A stretch of 64,000 bases of DNA from Neoroseomonas lacus (GTDB taxonomy: Bacteria; Pseudomonadota; Alphaproteobacteria; Acetobacterales; Acetobacteraceae). Each line of letters begins with the position of its first letter. Positions within the stretch are counted from its first letter, which is position 1. The translations under genes and the position numbers were made by a program. Shown piece after piece: positions 9,612 to 18,036 of this stretch. The notes below the pieces were generated by a model, which worked only from the letters and a program-made list of their open reading frames with translations, searched no databases and was not told the DNA's origin. The DNA lies in the NCBI RefSeq assembly GCF_014644535.1, contig NZ_BMKW01000002.1, positions 124,001 through 188,000 on the forward strand, given 5' to 3'.

Positions 9612-9935
9612 ATGCGCCCCTTTCACCTACTGCCCGCGCTGCTGTTCGGCGCAACCCTCGCCGCCGCCCAGCCCGTCGCGCCGCCGCAGCATGGCGGCCC
9701 GCAGCCAGGCCAGGTCGACGCCGTCGGCCGCGATGCCGGGCCCGCCAACCAGCCGCCGCGCACCGATTCCCCCCATGCCGTCAATCGCGGTACGGACGGC
9801 TCGGCGGCCGGGCTCGACGCCCCCAATGCGACCGGGACGACGCCTCAGGGCATGCTGGGCGGCGCCACCGCCGGGGCGCGCGAGCCGACCACGCCGCCGG
9901 TCACCACGCCGTCGCCGCCCGCCACGGGGCGCTGA
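9612..9935 (+). CDS. Small exported low-complexity protein
   Basis: 107-residue protein with a clear signal peptide (MRPFHLLPALLFGATLAAAQ) and a Pro/Gly/Thr-rich mature part without recognisable domain. The start at 9612 follows a GGAGG ribosome-binding site seven bases upstream. It is divergent from recX. No function can be assigned. Confidence 0.65.
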   Translation: MRPFHLLPALLFGATLAAAQPVAPPQHGGPQPGQVDAVGRDAGPANQPPRTDSPHAVNRGTDGSAAGLDAPNATGTTPQGMLGGATAGAREPTTPPVTTPSPPATGR

Positions 9936-10091
9936 GGGTCGGTTCGGAACGCACCATCCGGCGCGCTTCCACCGCCAGCCAGGCTACGGGCGTGGACGTG
10001 CCGGCGCTTCCAGACAGCCTCGGGCCGGCGTCGCTGGACGGCCGCGGCCGCGCCGCCTATCGGGAAGCGTACCGATCACGGAGACACGTCC

Positions 10092-10559
10092 ATGCCCCAG
10101 CCCGCCCATCCGGCCGCCATCAATGGCCTGACCCTCGCCCAGGCGGAGACGATCGCCGCCGCCGCCCTCGCCAAGGGCCGCGCGCTCGGGCTGCTGCCGC
10201 TCTGCGTGGTGGTGCTCGATGCCGGCGGCCAGTTGAAATCGGCTAAGCGCGAGGACGGCGCCTCGATCCTTCGCCCCGAGATCGCCACCGGTAAGGCGTT
10301 CGGCGCGCTGGCGATGGGCTTCGGCACCCGGGAACTCGCCCGCCGCGCCCAATCCGTGCCGGGCTTCACCAACGCCCTGTCCGACTTGACCGGCGGGCGC
10401 GCCGTGCCGGTGCCGGGCGGCGTGCTGGTGCGCGATACGAACAACGTGCTGCTCGGCGCGGTGGGCATCAGCGGCGATGCCTCGCCGAAGGATGAGGAAT
10501 GCTGCATCGCCGGTATCGAGGCGGCCGGCCTGTTGGTCGACACCGGCGACCCCGCCTGA
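10092..10559 (+). CDS. GlcG/HbpS family heme-binding-type protein
   Basis: 155-residue protein of the GlcG/HbpS (DUF336) family. It starts with the usual LTLAQAETIAAAALAKG helix, then VVVLDAGGQL, and has the conserved glycine-rich GGRAVPVPGGVLV and VGISGDASPKDEECCIAGIE. Family members bind heme or small oxidised compounds and often lie next to catabolic genes; the exact role is unclear. No signal peptide is seen, so it is cytoplasmic. It stands alone between two small exported proteins. Confidence 0.88.
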   Translation: MPQPAHPAAINGLTLAQAETIAAAALAKGRALGLLPLCVVVLDAGGQLKSAKREDGASILRPEIATGKAFGALAMGFGTRELARRAQSVPGFTNALSDLTGGRAVPVPGGVLVRDTNNVLLGAVGISGDASPKDEECCIAGIEAAGLLVDTGDPA

Positions 10560-10624
10560 TCCTCGGCGCAACCGGCGACAGCGCGCCGCGTTGAACGGGC
10601 ATCATCCTCGCCAAGGAGAGTTCG

Positions 10625-10891
10625 ATGCCCCGCCCCAACCTGCCCCGCGCCGCCGCTCTGTTGCTGGTCGGTAGCCTCGCCGCCTGCGGCGTCACCGATG
10701 GTCAGCCTGGTGATCCGCCCGGCTCGGCGACTGGCCGCGCCACCGACCGCGTGCTCGGCACCAACATGTCCGGCGCCTACCCGGCGCAGAGCGACGGGAC
10801 GGCCCGCAACCCGGCGGGGACGATGGTCGAACGCGCCATCGACCCGGCGCATGTGCCTGTGCGGCGCGACCCGCGCGCGCCCAACCTTTAA
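10625..10891 (+). CDS. Small putative lipoprotein
   Basis: 88-residue protein with an N-terminal signal and the lipobox LAAC (residues 18-21), so it should be lipid-anchored. The mature part has no known domain. An AGGAGAG ribosome-binding site lies six bases before the ATG. Function unknown. Confidence 0.7.
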   Translation: MPRPNLPRAAALLLVGSLAACGVTDGQPGDPPGSATGRATDRVLGTNMSGAYPAQSDGTARNPAGTMVERAIDPAHVPVRRDPRAPNL

Positions 10892-11436
10892 TTTCAACCG
10901 GCCTGTTGGATGGCCCGCGAAGGAAGATTGGAGGTGCTTTGCCCCTCCAAACCACCCCACCGAAGGCCCGAGGCCTTTGGAGACCGATACCTGGTGCCAA
11001 GCATTACACATCGGATCGGTGCCGGGAGTCGTTCCCGTGCCCAACGCGACTGTTGTTCTCGCAGATACCCCCGCCCAACACCCGGCATTGGTGTCCAGAG
11101 GCCATCAGGCCTTTGGTGGGGGTGTGAGGCGCTGCCCCACGCGGAGGGGGCAAAACGCTCTCCGGTTCTGCCGCGCGACAACACGTCCCTCACGCGCATC
11201 GGCCGACGCCCTGCCCGGTTCCACGGGTCAAGAGGCAAGGCCGCCGGTACAAGCCGCCGCTCGCGAAGGCGTGGCCGGGGCCCGCCTTCACCCCATCTTC
11301 ATGCCGCGCAGAACAGCTTCGCATTCCAGACTCTTTTGCCGCGCGCGTAATTGGGTCATTCTCCCTTCTTTCCCATGGGTCCGTGCCGCGATCGTCGCGG
11401 TGGCGCGCCCGATGGAGACTGCGGAGAGTGGATTCA
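10892..11436. other. 545-base gap upstream of argD with two degenerate repeats
   Basis: No gene is supported in this stretch. It contains a two-hairpin repeat at 10930-10980 and a degenerate inverted partner at 11073-11165. After 11170 there is about 265 bases of unremarkable sequence that must hold the argD promoter and leader; no strong consensus promoter was found. A CGGAGAG ribosome-binding site lies just before the chosen argD start. Confidence 0.6.
10930..11165. repeat. Inverted pair of two-hairpin repeats, right copy degenerate
   Basis: Left unit: constant hairpin at 10930-10948 with one mismatch in the arm (GGAGGTGC against GCCCCTCC). The second hairpin, 10960-10980, has arms CCGAAGGCC and GGCCTTTGG. 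The third module, ACCGATACCTGGT, follows. Right unit, reversed: second hairpin 11095-11116 (CCAGAGGCC against GGCCTTTGG), then a decayed constant hairpin to 11165. The left unit begins 38 bases after the lipoprotein stop. Confidence 0.8.
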
Positions 11437-12639
11437 GTGATCCCCGCCCTGATGCCGACCTACAACCGTGCCGACCTTGCTTTCGAGCGGGGCGAGGGCG
11501 CGCGCCTGTGGACGGTCGATGGGCGACGATTCCTAGATTTCGGCGCCGGCATCGCCACCAGCAGCATCGGCCATGGCCACCCGCATCTGGTGAAGGCCAT
11601 CGCGGAACAGGCGGCGCGCGTCATGCACGTCTCCAACCTGTACCGCGTCCCGCAGGCCGAGGAACTGGCCGCGCGCCACGTCGCCGCGTCCTTCGCGGAT
11701 TCCGTCTTCTTCTGCAATTCGGGCGCCGAGGCGAACGAAGGCATGGTGAAGGCCGTCCGCAAGTATCACGCCGAGAACGGCCACCCCGAACGCTTCGGGA
11801 TGATTTGCTTCGAGGGCGCCTTCCATGGCCGGACGCTGGCGATGCTGTCGGCGACGGGCAATGAGAAGTACCTCGCCGGCTTCGGCCCGCCGGTCGAAGG
11901 CTTCTCCCATGTGCCGTTCGAGAACATGAATGCCGTGCGTTCGGCGATCAATGCGCAGACCGCCGGCATCATGATCGAACCGATCCAGGGCGAGGGCGGC
12001 GTGCGCCCCGCCTCGCTCCGCTTCCTCAAGGAACTGCGCCAGGTCTGCGACGAATACGGCCTGCTGCTCGCCCTTGATGAAGTGCAGACCGGCATGGGGC
12101 GCTCGGGCAAGCTCTGGGCGCACCAATGGGCCGGGATCGAACCCGACGTCATGTCCGCGGCCAAGGGCATCGGCGGTGGTTTCCCGCTCGGCGCGGTGCT
12201 GGCGAAGGAAGCCGTCGCCAAGCACCTGAAGCCGGGCACCCACGGCACGACCTATGGCGGCGGGCCGCTCGCCTGCACCGCCGGGCTCGCCGTCATGGAC
12301 GTGATCATGGCGCCGGGCTTCCTCGATGGCGTCGACCGTGTCGCCCGTCATCTGTGGAGGGGGCTGCTGGGCCTCGCCGAGCGTCATCCCTCGGTGGTCG
12401 AGGGCATCCAAGGGGCCGGCCTGCTGCTCGGCATCAAGCTGAAGCCGGCAGTCTCCAACGGCGAGATGCAGACCGCGACCGTCGCCGAGGGCCTGCTGAC
12501 CGTCGCCGCGGGGATGAACGTGCTGCGCCTGGCGCCGCCGCTCATCATTACGGAAGCCGAGGCGGATGAGGCGGTCGATCTGCTCGACCGCGCCTGCCGC
12601 CGCATGACGCCATCCAACGCCAAGGTAGCGGCAAAGTGA
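11437..12639 (+). CDS. argD: Acetylornithine / succinyldiaminopimelate transaminase
   Basis: PLP-dependent class III aminotransferase of 400 residues. It converts N-acetylglutamate semialdehyde to N-acetylornithine in arginine synthesis, and the family often also serves lysine synthesis. The PLP lysine is K243 in [14 protein letters not shown]; the cofactor-binding [12 protein letters not shown] and the N-terminal [14 protein letters not shown] are intact. The GTG start at 11437 is chosen because CGGAGAG lies upstream and [19 protein letters not shown] is the usual family opening; an ATG at 11452 is the alternative. The stop overlaps the argF start. Confidence 0.94.
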   Translation: MIPALMPTYNRADLAFERGEGARLWTVDGRRFLDFGAGIATSSIGHGHPHLVKAIAEQAARVMHVSNLYRVPQAEELAARHVAASFADSVFFCNSGAEANEGMVKAVRKYHAENGHPERFGMICFEGAFHGRTLAMLSATGNEKYLAGFGPPVEGFSHVPFENMNAVRSAINAQTAGIMIEPIQGEGGVRPASLRFLKELRQVCDEYGLLLALDEVQTGMGRSGKLWAHQWAGIEPDVMSAAKGIGGGFPLGAVLAKEAVAKHLKPGTHGTTYGGGPLACTAGLAVMDVIMAPGFLDGVDRVARHLWRGLLGLAERHPSVVEGIQGAGLLLGIKLKPAVSNGEMQTATVAEGLLTVAAGMNVLRLAPPLIITEAEADEAVDLLDRACRRMTPSNAKVAAK

Positions 12640-13586
12640 GTGCCGTGTTGAAGCCGATCGACGGGGGGCCCGGAGCCCCCCGTCACTTCCTCGAGATCAT
12701 GGATTTCGACAGCGCCTCGCTGCGGCGCATGCTGGACCTCGGCGCCCGCACCAAGCGCGGCGAACTGAAGGACAAGCCGCTCGCGGGCAAGACCGTGGCG
12801 CTGCTGTTCGAAAAGCCCTCCACCCGCACCCGTGTCTCCTTCGAGGTCGGCGTGCGCCAGCTCGGCGGCGAGGTGGTGGTGCTGACGTCGCGCGACATGC
12901 AGATGGGCCGCGGCGAGACGCCGAAGGACACCGCCCGCGTCCTCTCCCGCTATGTCGACGCCATCATGCTGCGCACCGACGATGTACGGAAAATTCGCGA
13001 ATTGGCGGAATACGCGACGGTGCCGGTGATCAACGGCCTGACCGACATCTCGCACCCCTGCCAGATCATGGCCGATGTGATGACCTTCGAGGAACATCGC
13101 GGCCCGATCGCCGGCCAGGTCATCGCCTGGACCGGGGATGGCAACAACGTCGCGCAATCCTTCATCCAGGCCGCGGCGCGCTTCGGCTTCATCCTGCGCA
13201 TCGCGACCCCGCCGGAACTCGCCCCGCCCGCCGCGCTGGTGGATTGGGCGCGCGCCCAGGGGGCGAAGATCGAGCTGACCAACGACCCGATGGTGGCGGT
13301 GGCCGGCGCGCGCTGCGTGGTGACGGATGCCTGGGTGTCGATGTCCGACGAACGCGACGGCCGCGCGCCGGCGCGGCACAATCTGCTGGCGCCCTACCAG
13401 CTCAATGCCGAGTTGCTGAAGCACGCCGCCCCGGATGCGATCGCGATGCATTGCCTGCCGGCGCATCGCGGCGAGGAAATCACCGACGAGGTGATGGACG
13501 GCCCGCAAAGCGTGGTGTTCGACGAGGCAGAGAACCGGCTGCACGCGCAGAAGGGCGTGCTGCTCTGGGCGCTGGGGGCGGGGTGA
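12636..13586 (+). CDS. argF: Ornithine carbamoyltransferase
   Basis: 316-residue cytoplasmic enzyme that makes citrulline from ornithine and carbamoyl phosphate. The carbamoyl-phosphate motif STRTR is at residues 62-66, HPCQ at 140-143, and the ornithine-side HCLP at 272-275. The GTG start overlaps the argD stop (GTGA). The last ~350 bases (about 13229-13586) are repeated, nearly identical but inverted, at about 18638-18990. In related genomes argF is normally followed by hslO; here a 5.6-kb island intervenes. Confidence 0.95.
   Translation: MSAVLKPIDGGPGAPRHFLEIMDFDSASLRRMLDLGARTKRGELKDKPLAGKTVALLFEKPSTRTRVSFEVGVRQLGGEVVVLTSRDMQMGRGETPKDTARVLSRYVDAIMLRTDDVRKIRELAEYATVPVINGLTDISHPCQIMADVMTFEEHRGPIAGQVIAWTGDGNNVAQSFIQAAARFGFILRIATPPELAPPAALVDWARAQGAKIELTNDPMVAVAGARCVVTDAWVSMSDERDGRAPARHNLLAPYQLNAELLKHAAPDAIAMHCLPAHRGEEITDEVMDGPQSVVFDEAENRLHAQKGVLLWALGAG
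13229..13586 (+). repeat. argF 3' segment, left arm of a long inverted repeat
   Basis: This stretch, the C-terminal third of argF, matches the reverse complement of 18638-18990. Nearly all of the comparison by eye is identical, with a three-base difference inside a GGC/GCG run. Similarity drops in the last ~40 bases before the stop, where both copies still encode almost the same residues ([11 protein letters not shown] against [11 protein letters not shown]). It forms one end of the accessory island. Confidence 0.9.
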
Positions 13587-13898
13587 CGGCGTTGCTCCAC
13601 GAAAGTCCGACCCTGCTGCACTGACTTCGGTCTAGGTGGTTGGTGCGGTGGCGCAGCGCAGGCCGTTCGTTCCTGAGGCAATCGAGCCCACGTTTGACCA
13701 AGGATCACCTTGCGTCGTTCCTGTGAACCTGAACATTCGGTTGGTCCACTCCCGAAGCCCCCTTGCGCAAGGACGGGTCGGCATGGAACACGCCGGCACC
13801 CCCGCCGAGGCCGTCGTCATCGGTCTCGCATCCGGCGGGATGTTGTTGCGCGCTGACGCGGAAATGTCGCCAATACGCGCGGCAATCGGAGGCGATCG
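13587..13898. other. 312-base gap after argF, no recognisable gene
   Basis: Short open frames exist on both strands, but none has a plausible start, ribosome-binding site or recognisable product. The stretch probably holds the promoter and leader of the downstream nucleotidyltransferase gene. No insertion-sequence end was recognised here. Confidence 0.5.
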
Positions 13899-15107
13899 GT
13901 GCCACAGCTGAGGCCGGAGCCGCCCTCGCTCGAATCGGCAGTCGTGTTCGCCACCGCCCGGCGAGAGCTCGGCGAGGCGGATCGCGCCGTGCTACTGTCG
14001 GCCAGCGCACGCGGCGTCGACTGGACCGCGGTGGTCCGCGGGGCGCTGGCGCATGGCACGGGCACCCTGCTCTGCCACCACCTGTTGACGCTGCCTTCGG
14101 ACAAGCTGCCCGCAGCGATGCACGCCGCTGCGGAGGCCGTCGTCGCCGGTCGGCGGGCCGCCAATGCCGCCGTCGTCGAGCAGCTGTTCGGACTGCTCGA
14201 TGCGCTCGAAACTGCAGGCATAGAGGCGGTGCCCTTCAAGGGGCCGGCGCTGGCCGCGGAAGCCTTCGGCGATATAGCCCTGCGCGAGTTCCGCGACCTT
14301 GATCTGCTGATCGACGAAGCCGCGATCGACGCCGCGATGACGGTGCTGCGCCACCTCGGCTACCGTTCGCAGGCGGAGGGCCTGTCGCCGCAGCAGATGG
14401 CCGCCTATTACCGCTATAATGGGCAGGACATTCTGTTCCGTGACGGCAGCCTGCCTGTCGAGCCGCACTGGGCCTTCGCGCCGAGCACCTTCAGTGTGCA
14501 CTTCCGCGCCGCCGACGTGATGCGACGGGCGCAGCCCGCCCCCCTTGCCGGACGCATGCTCCGCCTGCCGACACCAGAAGATGCGGTCATCATCGCAGCG
14601 GTTCATGGCGCCAAGGAACGCTGGCACCGCCTGCTTTGGGTCGCCGACATGGCTGGCTTGATTCAACGCCATCCGGCGATCGACTGGGATGTCGCGCTGC
14701 GGCGGGCGACAAGCGCCGGGGTGCGACGCATGATGCTGCTCGGCTTGGCGCTCGCCGATGACCTGCTGGGGGCACCGCTGCCCGACGAACTGCGACGGGT
14801 CGTCGCCGCGGACACAGGCGTCACTGCGTTGCGGTCCGAACTGCGCATGGCGGTGCAGGGCGCCGCCGCGCCGTCCCATTCGATATTCCGGCTGTCGCGC
14901 TTCGGCTGGCGGGTGCGTGAGCGCTGGGCCGACAGGCTGCGTTATGTTGTCGCGACCACGACCACTGCGCGTCTACACCACTATCGGATGTTCGAACTGG
15001 CCGGCCCCCTTGCGGTTGCCTATCCCGGCGTGAAGTTGGCGCACGACTATGTCGCGGCGCCGCTTTGGTCGGCGCTGAAGGCACTCGGCCTGGTGCGACG
15101 GGAGTAG
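13899..15107 (+). CDS. Nucleotidyltransferase family protein (PF14907-type)
   Basis: 402-residue protein of the 'uncharacterised nucleotidyltransferase' type found beside PqqD and HPr-kinase-like genes. The nucleotidyltransferase core is visible at about residues 100-160: VPFKGPALAAEAFGD, then the metal-binding RDLDLLID with aspartates near 134-136. HWAF, HGAKERWHRLLWVAD and the C-terminal helical part follow the family. The GTG start at 13899 has CGGAGG seven bases upstream. The next gene begins four bases after its stop, so the two form an operon. Relatives are known in phosphorylated lasso-peptide clusters, where their reaction is not firmly settled; a role in modifying a small peptide is inference. 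Confidence 0.85.
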   Translation: MPQLRPEPPSLESAVVFATARRELGEADRAVLLSASARGVDWTAVVRGALAHGTGTLLCHHLLTLPSDKLPAAMHAAAEAVVAGRRAANAAVVEQLFGLLDALETAGIEAVPFKGPALAAEAFGDIALREFRDLDLLIDEAAIDAAMTVLRHLGYRSQAEGLSPQQMAAYYRYNGQDILFRDGSLPVEPHWAFAPSTFSVHFRAADVMRRAQPAPLAGRMLRLPTPEDAVIIAAVHGAKERWHRLLWVADMAGLIQRHPAIDWDVALRRATSAGVRRMMLLGLALADDLLGAPLPDELRRVVAADTGVTALRSELRMAVQGAAAPSHSIFRLSRFGWRVRERWADRLRYVVATTTTARLHHYRMFELAGPLAVAYPGVKLAHDYVAAPLWSALKALGLVRRE

Positions 15108-15111
15108 CGGA

Positions 15112-16311
15112 ATGCCGGCGCGTGAAGCTGCCACATCGCGGCCGGCCCCCGGCACGCACACCCTATTCCTGGATGGGGACTGCCTGGTGTTCTCGGCGCC
15201 GCGGCAGGAGGTGCACGTGCTCAACAGCTCGGCCGGCGTTGTCTGGTGCGCGCTGGAGGATGGCCTCTCCCCGACAGAAGTCTCGGATGTGCTCGCCGAG
15301 CGCTTCGGCCTGGCGCCGGACGCGGCGCGGGCGGGGCTCGCCGCGGCGCTCGCGGCGCTTCGCTCGTACGCACTGCTGGACGGCGGCGCGGCACCGCCAG
15401 TCGCGGCGGCGCCGGCGCCGGCGGCGCCAGCCGGGCTCCCGCCGCTCGGCACGCCGCATTTCGTCGCCGACACGCAGTACGCCCTGCTAGGCACGCGGTT
15501 CCGGCTGCGCTGCACCGACACGGCGGTGCTGGGGTGGGTGGACCCGGTGCTACGCCACCTGGCCACGCCGCCGGGCGCTGTGGACATCGTACTCGCGCTG
15601 GTCGGCTCCGCGACCGCGGGTCGATACGTTCTGTACCAGGACAATCTGCCGGTCGGCGAGTGCTCAGCGGTGAACGGCGCGGCACCGCTGGTGAAGGGCG
15701 CGATCTGGTCCAGCGCCGTCAATCGGTTCGACTTCCTGATCGGGATCCATGCCGGTGTGGTGGGTGGCGCCGATGGGGGCGTCATGTTGCTGCCCGGCCG
15801 TCCGGGTCGCGGCAAATCGACGCTGACAGCCAAGTTGTTGCGCGCCGGCGGACGCTATTTCAGCGATGAAATGGCGCTTTTTGGGACGACCGACCTGCGC
15901 ATCACGCCACTGCCCCTGCCGCTGTGTGTGAAGGCCGAGGGGCGCGCCGCCCTGGCCGAGGACTATCCCGATCTGGCAACATTGCCGCTGCATCTGAGGG
16001 CCGATGGCCGGCGAGTGGCCTACCTGCCTCCGCCGCCCGCGTCATTGCCGGCGCCGGGCACCTCGGCGCCGTTGCGCGCAATCGTATTCCCCCATTTCCG
16101 CCCTGGCGAGGCGAGCCGCCTCTCGCCATTGCGGAAGGCCGAGGCACTGCGGCGGTTGATGGCGGAATGCATGGTCAAGCGCCGCCCATTGGAGCTCGGC
16201 CACATGCGGTCACTGCTTGGCCTGATGCAGCAGACGGCCTGCTATGATTTCAGCTTTGCGACCTCCGCCGAAGCTTTGCGATTGCTCAGGCCAATTTTAA
16301 ACTTGGGGTAG
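15112..16311 (+). CDS. PqqD-domain / HPr-kinase-like fusion protein
   Basis: 399-residue fusion. Residues about 20-90 form a PqqD-like domain (HTLFLDGDCLVFSAP, LNSSAGVVWCALEDG, VSDVLAERFG), the fold that recognises leader peptides in RiPP systems. The C-terminal half resembles HPr kinase/phosphorylase and the HprK-related kinase families: Walker A GRPGRGKST at 229-237, then RAGGRYFSDEMALF, where the acidic residues fit the catalytic region. Together they suggest a peptide kinase that carries its own recognition domain. It follows the nucleotidyltransferase gene by four bases and precedes a tiny peptide gene. The domain calls are firm; the peptide-kinase role is inferred. Confidence 0.85.
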   Translation: MPAREAATSRPAPGTHTLFLDGDCLVFSAPRQEVHVLNSSAGVVWCALEDGLSPTEVSDVLAERFGLAPDAARAGLAAALAALRSYALLDGGAAPPVAAAPAPAAPAGLPPLGTPHFVADTQYALLGTRFRLRCTDTAVLGWVDPVLRHLATPPGAVDIVLALVGSATAGRYVLYQDNLPVGECSAVNGAAPLVKGAIWSSAVNRFDFLIGIHAGVVGGADGGVMLLPGRPGRGKSTLTAKLLRAGGRYFSDEMALFGTTDLRITPLPLPLCVKAEGRAALAEDYPDLATLPLHLRADGRRVAYLPPPPASLPAPGTSAPLRAIVFPHFRPGEASRLSPLRKAEALRRLMAECMVKRRPLELGHMRSLLGLMQQTACYDFSFATSAEALRLLRPILNLG

Positions 16312-16379
16312 AGGCTCAGAAATGCTACGCAGAGGTTCAGGGCCCGTTGGCGTCCCGAAACAAGTGACAGGAGGTTCGC

Positions 16380-16607
16380 ATGCAGCAGGACAATGGAGAG
16401 CGCGAACCGCTGGACGGCGCCGGTGCTGACCGGCGGAATTTCCTTGAGGCCGCCGGCAAGGCCGGGTTTGTCGCGCCCGCAGCCATGCTCTTGTTTGCCG
16501 CCGCGTCGCCAAGCGCGCTGGCCGCACCGTATGGGCGGCCGACGCCGCCCCGTCCACCCGGTCGACCGTACGACTGGAGTCCTCCAGGGCCGACGCGTAA
16601 CCCCTGA
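16380..16607 (+). CDS. Small Tat-signal-like peptide, possible cassette substrate
   Basis: 75-residue peptide with a perfect AGGAGG ribosome-binding site six bases before the ATG at 16380. The N-terminus is polar and acidic. A twin-arginine-like motif DRRNFL lies at residues 17-22, followed by a hydrophobic stretch ending in SALAAPYG, a good signal-peptidase site near residue 49. The remaining ~26 residues are rich in proline, glycine and arginine. It resembles the short Tat-signal peptides found next to PqqD/HprK-like genes. It may be an exported peptide or the substrate of the two genes before it; no enzyme for ring formation or proteolysis is nearby. Confidence 0.65.
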   Translation: MQQDNGEREPLDGAGADRRNFLEAAGKAGFVAPAAMLLFAAASPSALAAPYGRPTPPRPPGRPYDWSPPGPTRNP

Positions 16608-17043
16608 CCACCGGCCGGCTTGGACGCCACGCTCTTTATCTATCTGAAGCCGGTAAACCTTTTCGTGTCGGGGCAGCTGCTGTTGGCTGGCTGCTCTTGG
16701 ACGCTGGGTGCAGCCATAGCTGGCGCATGCGCGTCGACGACATCTCGCGGGATCAGGCCAGGTTTTTGAACCGTGGCTTGCCTGTTCTGGTTTCGACGAT
16801 GTCGCAGTGATGGGTCAAGCGATCGAGCAGCGCGGCTTCAGTTTGTTGTCGCCGCAGGCCTCGCATGTCGCGGCCTCGGCATGAGCCACACCCCTATGCC
16901 GTTGGAATTGCCTCGCGGGCGAAGGTGGCGCCGGAACGGCGGCCGAGAAGGCATCCGCGTGCCAAGGAAAACGGATGCCGCTCGTGGTGCTGCTGGGCGA
17001 GCCAGTACCGTGGGATCGCTTGGGGATTACCCTGGGCGGAGCG
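16608..17043. other. 436-base gap with an insertion-sequence scar
   Basis: No complete gene is seen. The one recognisable piece is a remnant of an IS21-type istB gene at 16753-16845 on the minus strand. The rest (16608-16750 and 16850-17043) shows no protein similarity I can name. The GH17 gene ends at its right edge. Confidence 0.55.
16753..16845 (-). pseudogene. IS21-family istB 3' remnant
   Basis: Read on the minus strand, this short piece gives ALLDRLTHHCDIVETRTGKP and then RFKNLA and a stop. It matches the very C-terminus of IstB-type ATPases from IS21 elements (the ALLDRLTHRCHI pattern). Nothing upstream continues the protein, so only the last ~30 codons remain. It marks past insertion-element activity inside the island. 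Confidence 0.7.
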
Positions 17044-18036
17044 TCACGATTGCCAGTTGAGCGGGTATTTTTTTGATCCGTTCAAATTGAACGCACCCCA
17101 GTAACGTTCGAATTGGCCGGGGCCTGTATCTTTCTCGTCCTCATCAAAGGTCTCGAACAGGAAGCAGCCGATCTTCTTGCCTGGAATCCGGGGGGTTCCG
17201 GCGCCGCTCTTGCAGTGATTGATCAGGTTCTGGTTGAAGGTCTGGGCATTGGCCACGGTGGCTTCGTCGTTGCCGGCCGTTGGCCAGCCGCACTCGCCGA
17301 TCACAATCTCCATGTTGCCGAGCCCGATCTTGCCGAGTGCGACGTGCAGCGCATCGATCATCGCGTCGAAAATGTTCTTGTAGGTATAGGCGCCATCCCG
17401 CACCCAATGGTTCGACCCCGCCGTGAACAGGCAGTAGTCCAGTGGAACGTCATTGAGGTTCTGTATCCGTGTCAGGAATGGATAAATATTCACCAGAAAC
17501 GGCGCACCGCTCTTTTGCATGATGGCGCATGTTTTACTGATGACGGATTCCAGCTCCGGCTTGATGGAGCCCGCTGACGGCGGATAGGAGTTCGCCATGA
17601 ACTCGAAGTTCTGCGGGACAGTGACGCCGATCCCGGTCAGTCCGGCAGCCTGCAATGCGGCATAAACATTGGTGACTGCCGGCGCCAATATGTCGTTGTA
17701 GGCGCCATTGTGCCATGAGCCGAGCGGCTCGTTGCCGACGCATATCCAGCAGATATTCTTGGCGTAGGGTCGGATCCTCTCGATGAAATCCGACGTCTTG
17801 CCGTTGGCGAAGTCCTGGATCATGTCGTTCGGCGTGCCGACGGCCAAGCGTACCGGCATGTTGTGTGCCGTTGCCGCCGCGATGAATTCCATGCTCCGTG
17901 AACTCAGCGAAAACGTCTTTGCCATATAGACATGCGTGGCAATTTCATTGACCGCTGCGTGAGCGTCGACAGGCGACGACTGGAAGTCGTTGCTGAAGTT
18001 CAATCCCATGACGAATTGCGGTGGTACCGGCGCCAT
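17044..18036 (-). CDS. Plant-type GH17 beta-1,3-glucanase-like protein
   Basis: 330-residue protein of glycoside hydrolase family 17. The catalytic acid is E103 in CWICVGNEPLG and the nucleophile E248 in IVIGECGWPTAG. Several blocks read like plant endo-1,3-beta-glucanases: SYPPSAGSIKPE, GAPFLVNIYPF, DVPLDYCLFT, TFNQNLINHC, and the C-terminal FETFDEDEKD and ERYWGAFNLNGSKKYPLNW. The start at 18036 is set by GGGAGG seven bases upstream. There is no signal peptide, odd for an enzyme acting on wall glucan. Base composition is visibly less GC-rich than the neighbours, which suggests transfer. Family call strong; substrate inferred. Confidence 0.9.
   Translation of the reverse strand: MAPVPPQFVMGLNFSNDFQSSPVDAHAAVNEIATHVYMAKTFSLSSRSMEFIAAATAHNMPVRLAVGTPNDMIQDFANGKTSDFIERIRPYAKNICWICVGNEPLGSWHNGAYNDILAPAVTNVYAALQAAGLTGIGVTVPQNFEFMANSYPPSAGSIKPELESVISKTCAIMQKSGAPFLVNIYPFLTRIQNLNDVPLDYCLFTAGSNHWVRDGAYTYKNIFDAMIDALHVALGKIGLGNMEIVIGECGWPTAGNDEATVANAQTFNQNLINHCKSGAGTPRIPGKKIGCFLFETFDEDEKDTGPGQFERYWGAFNLNGSKKYPLNWQS

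Noticed and set aside
13636..13911. 91-codon open frame between argF and the nucleotidyltransferase gene, considered as a precursor peptide
   Set aside because: No ribosome-binding site, no leader-like or core-like pattern, and it runs into the next gene.
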